Positions 13,246-13,266 of a stretch of 13,266 nt of DNA are shown here, piece after piece (the first letter of the stretch is position 1; each line of letters starts with the position of its first letter). The notes beneath the pieces were generated by a model, which saw only the letters and a program-made list of their open reading frames with translations, did not search any database and was not told the origin of the DNA. A program made the translations under genes and the position numbers. Source of the DNA: an uncultured bacterium (GTDB taxonomy: Bacteria; Cyanobacteriota; Vampirovibrionia; Gastranaerophilales; Gastranaerophilaceae); contig CABUAQ010000049.1 in the NCBI GenBank assembly GCA_902489575.1, forward strand, positions 1-13,266. Direction: 5' to 3'.

Positions 13246-13266
13246 AAACAACTAAATACAATATTA

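Overview
The window looks like chromosome from an AT-rich, double-membraned relative of the cyanobacteria. The best guess is a gut Gastranaerophilales (Melainabacteria/Vampirovibrionia) genome. Visible evidence: strongly AT-rich DNA, an LptF/LptG-type LPS-export permease (outer membrane), Mini-RNase III (typical of Firmicutes and the cyanobacterial lineage), GatA, a four-cysteine L28, and several lineage-type proteins with N-rich, low-complexity N-termini. The placement is inference from gene content, not from a database search.

Layout. 66-1724 (-): a soluble PAS/GAF-type histidine kinase. It is divergent from 1849-1980 (+), a 43-residue secreted peptide precursor. 2014-3477 (-): gatA. 3564-6707 (-): a HExxH putative metallopeptidase, a coiled-coil protein and an lptF/lptG-type permease. 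6748-8125 (-): a putative lipoprotein, a gap holding a possible frameshifted mini-gene, and a cysteine-rich exported protein with two LNxEQ motifs. 8190-8552 (+): mrnC (Mini-RNase III). 8612-9574 (-): an odd lipoprotein with a long N-terminal extension and a Bacteroidetes-like sorting sequence. 9667-11228 (-): a winged-helix/coiled-coil protein immediately upstream of recA. 11428-11619 (-): rpmB. 11742-13245 (+): homoserine dehydrogenase and a small membrane protein.

How the genes relate. The middle of the window (3.5-8.1 kb) is biased towards the cell envelope: LPS transport, a lipoprotein and an exported LTxxQ-like protein. Most of these genes seem to have their own promoter instead of forming one operon. 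The clear co-transcribed pairs are wHTH-recA (14-nt gap) and hom-small membrane protein (13-nt gap with a good Shine-Dalgarno).

Most striking signal. About half of the genes have no Shine-Dalgarno. They carry a TAnnnT -10 hexamer 6-8 nt (most often exactly 6) before the ATG, so the predicted transcription start is the A of the start codon. This is the signature of leaderless mRNAs. The other genes (gatA, recA, rpmB, the 9574 lipoprotein, both small membrane/secreted ORFs) have Shine-Dalgarno leaders. The window therefore seems to mix two translation-initiation modes. No tRNA, CRISPR, IS element or prophage was seen.
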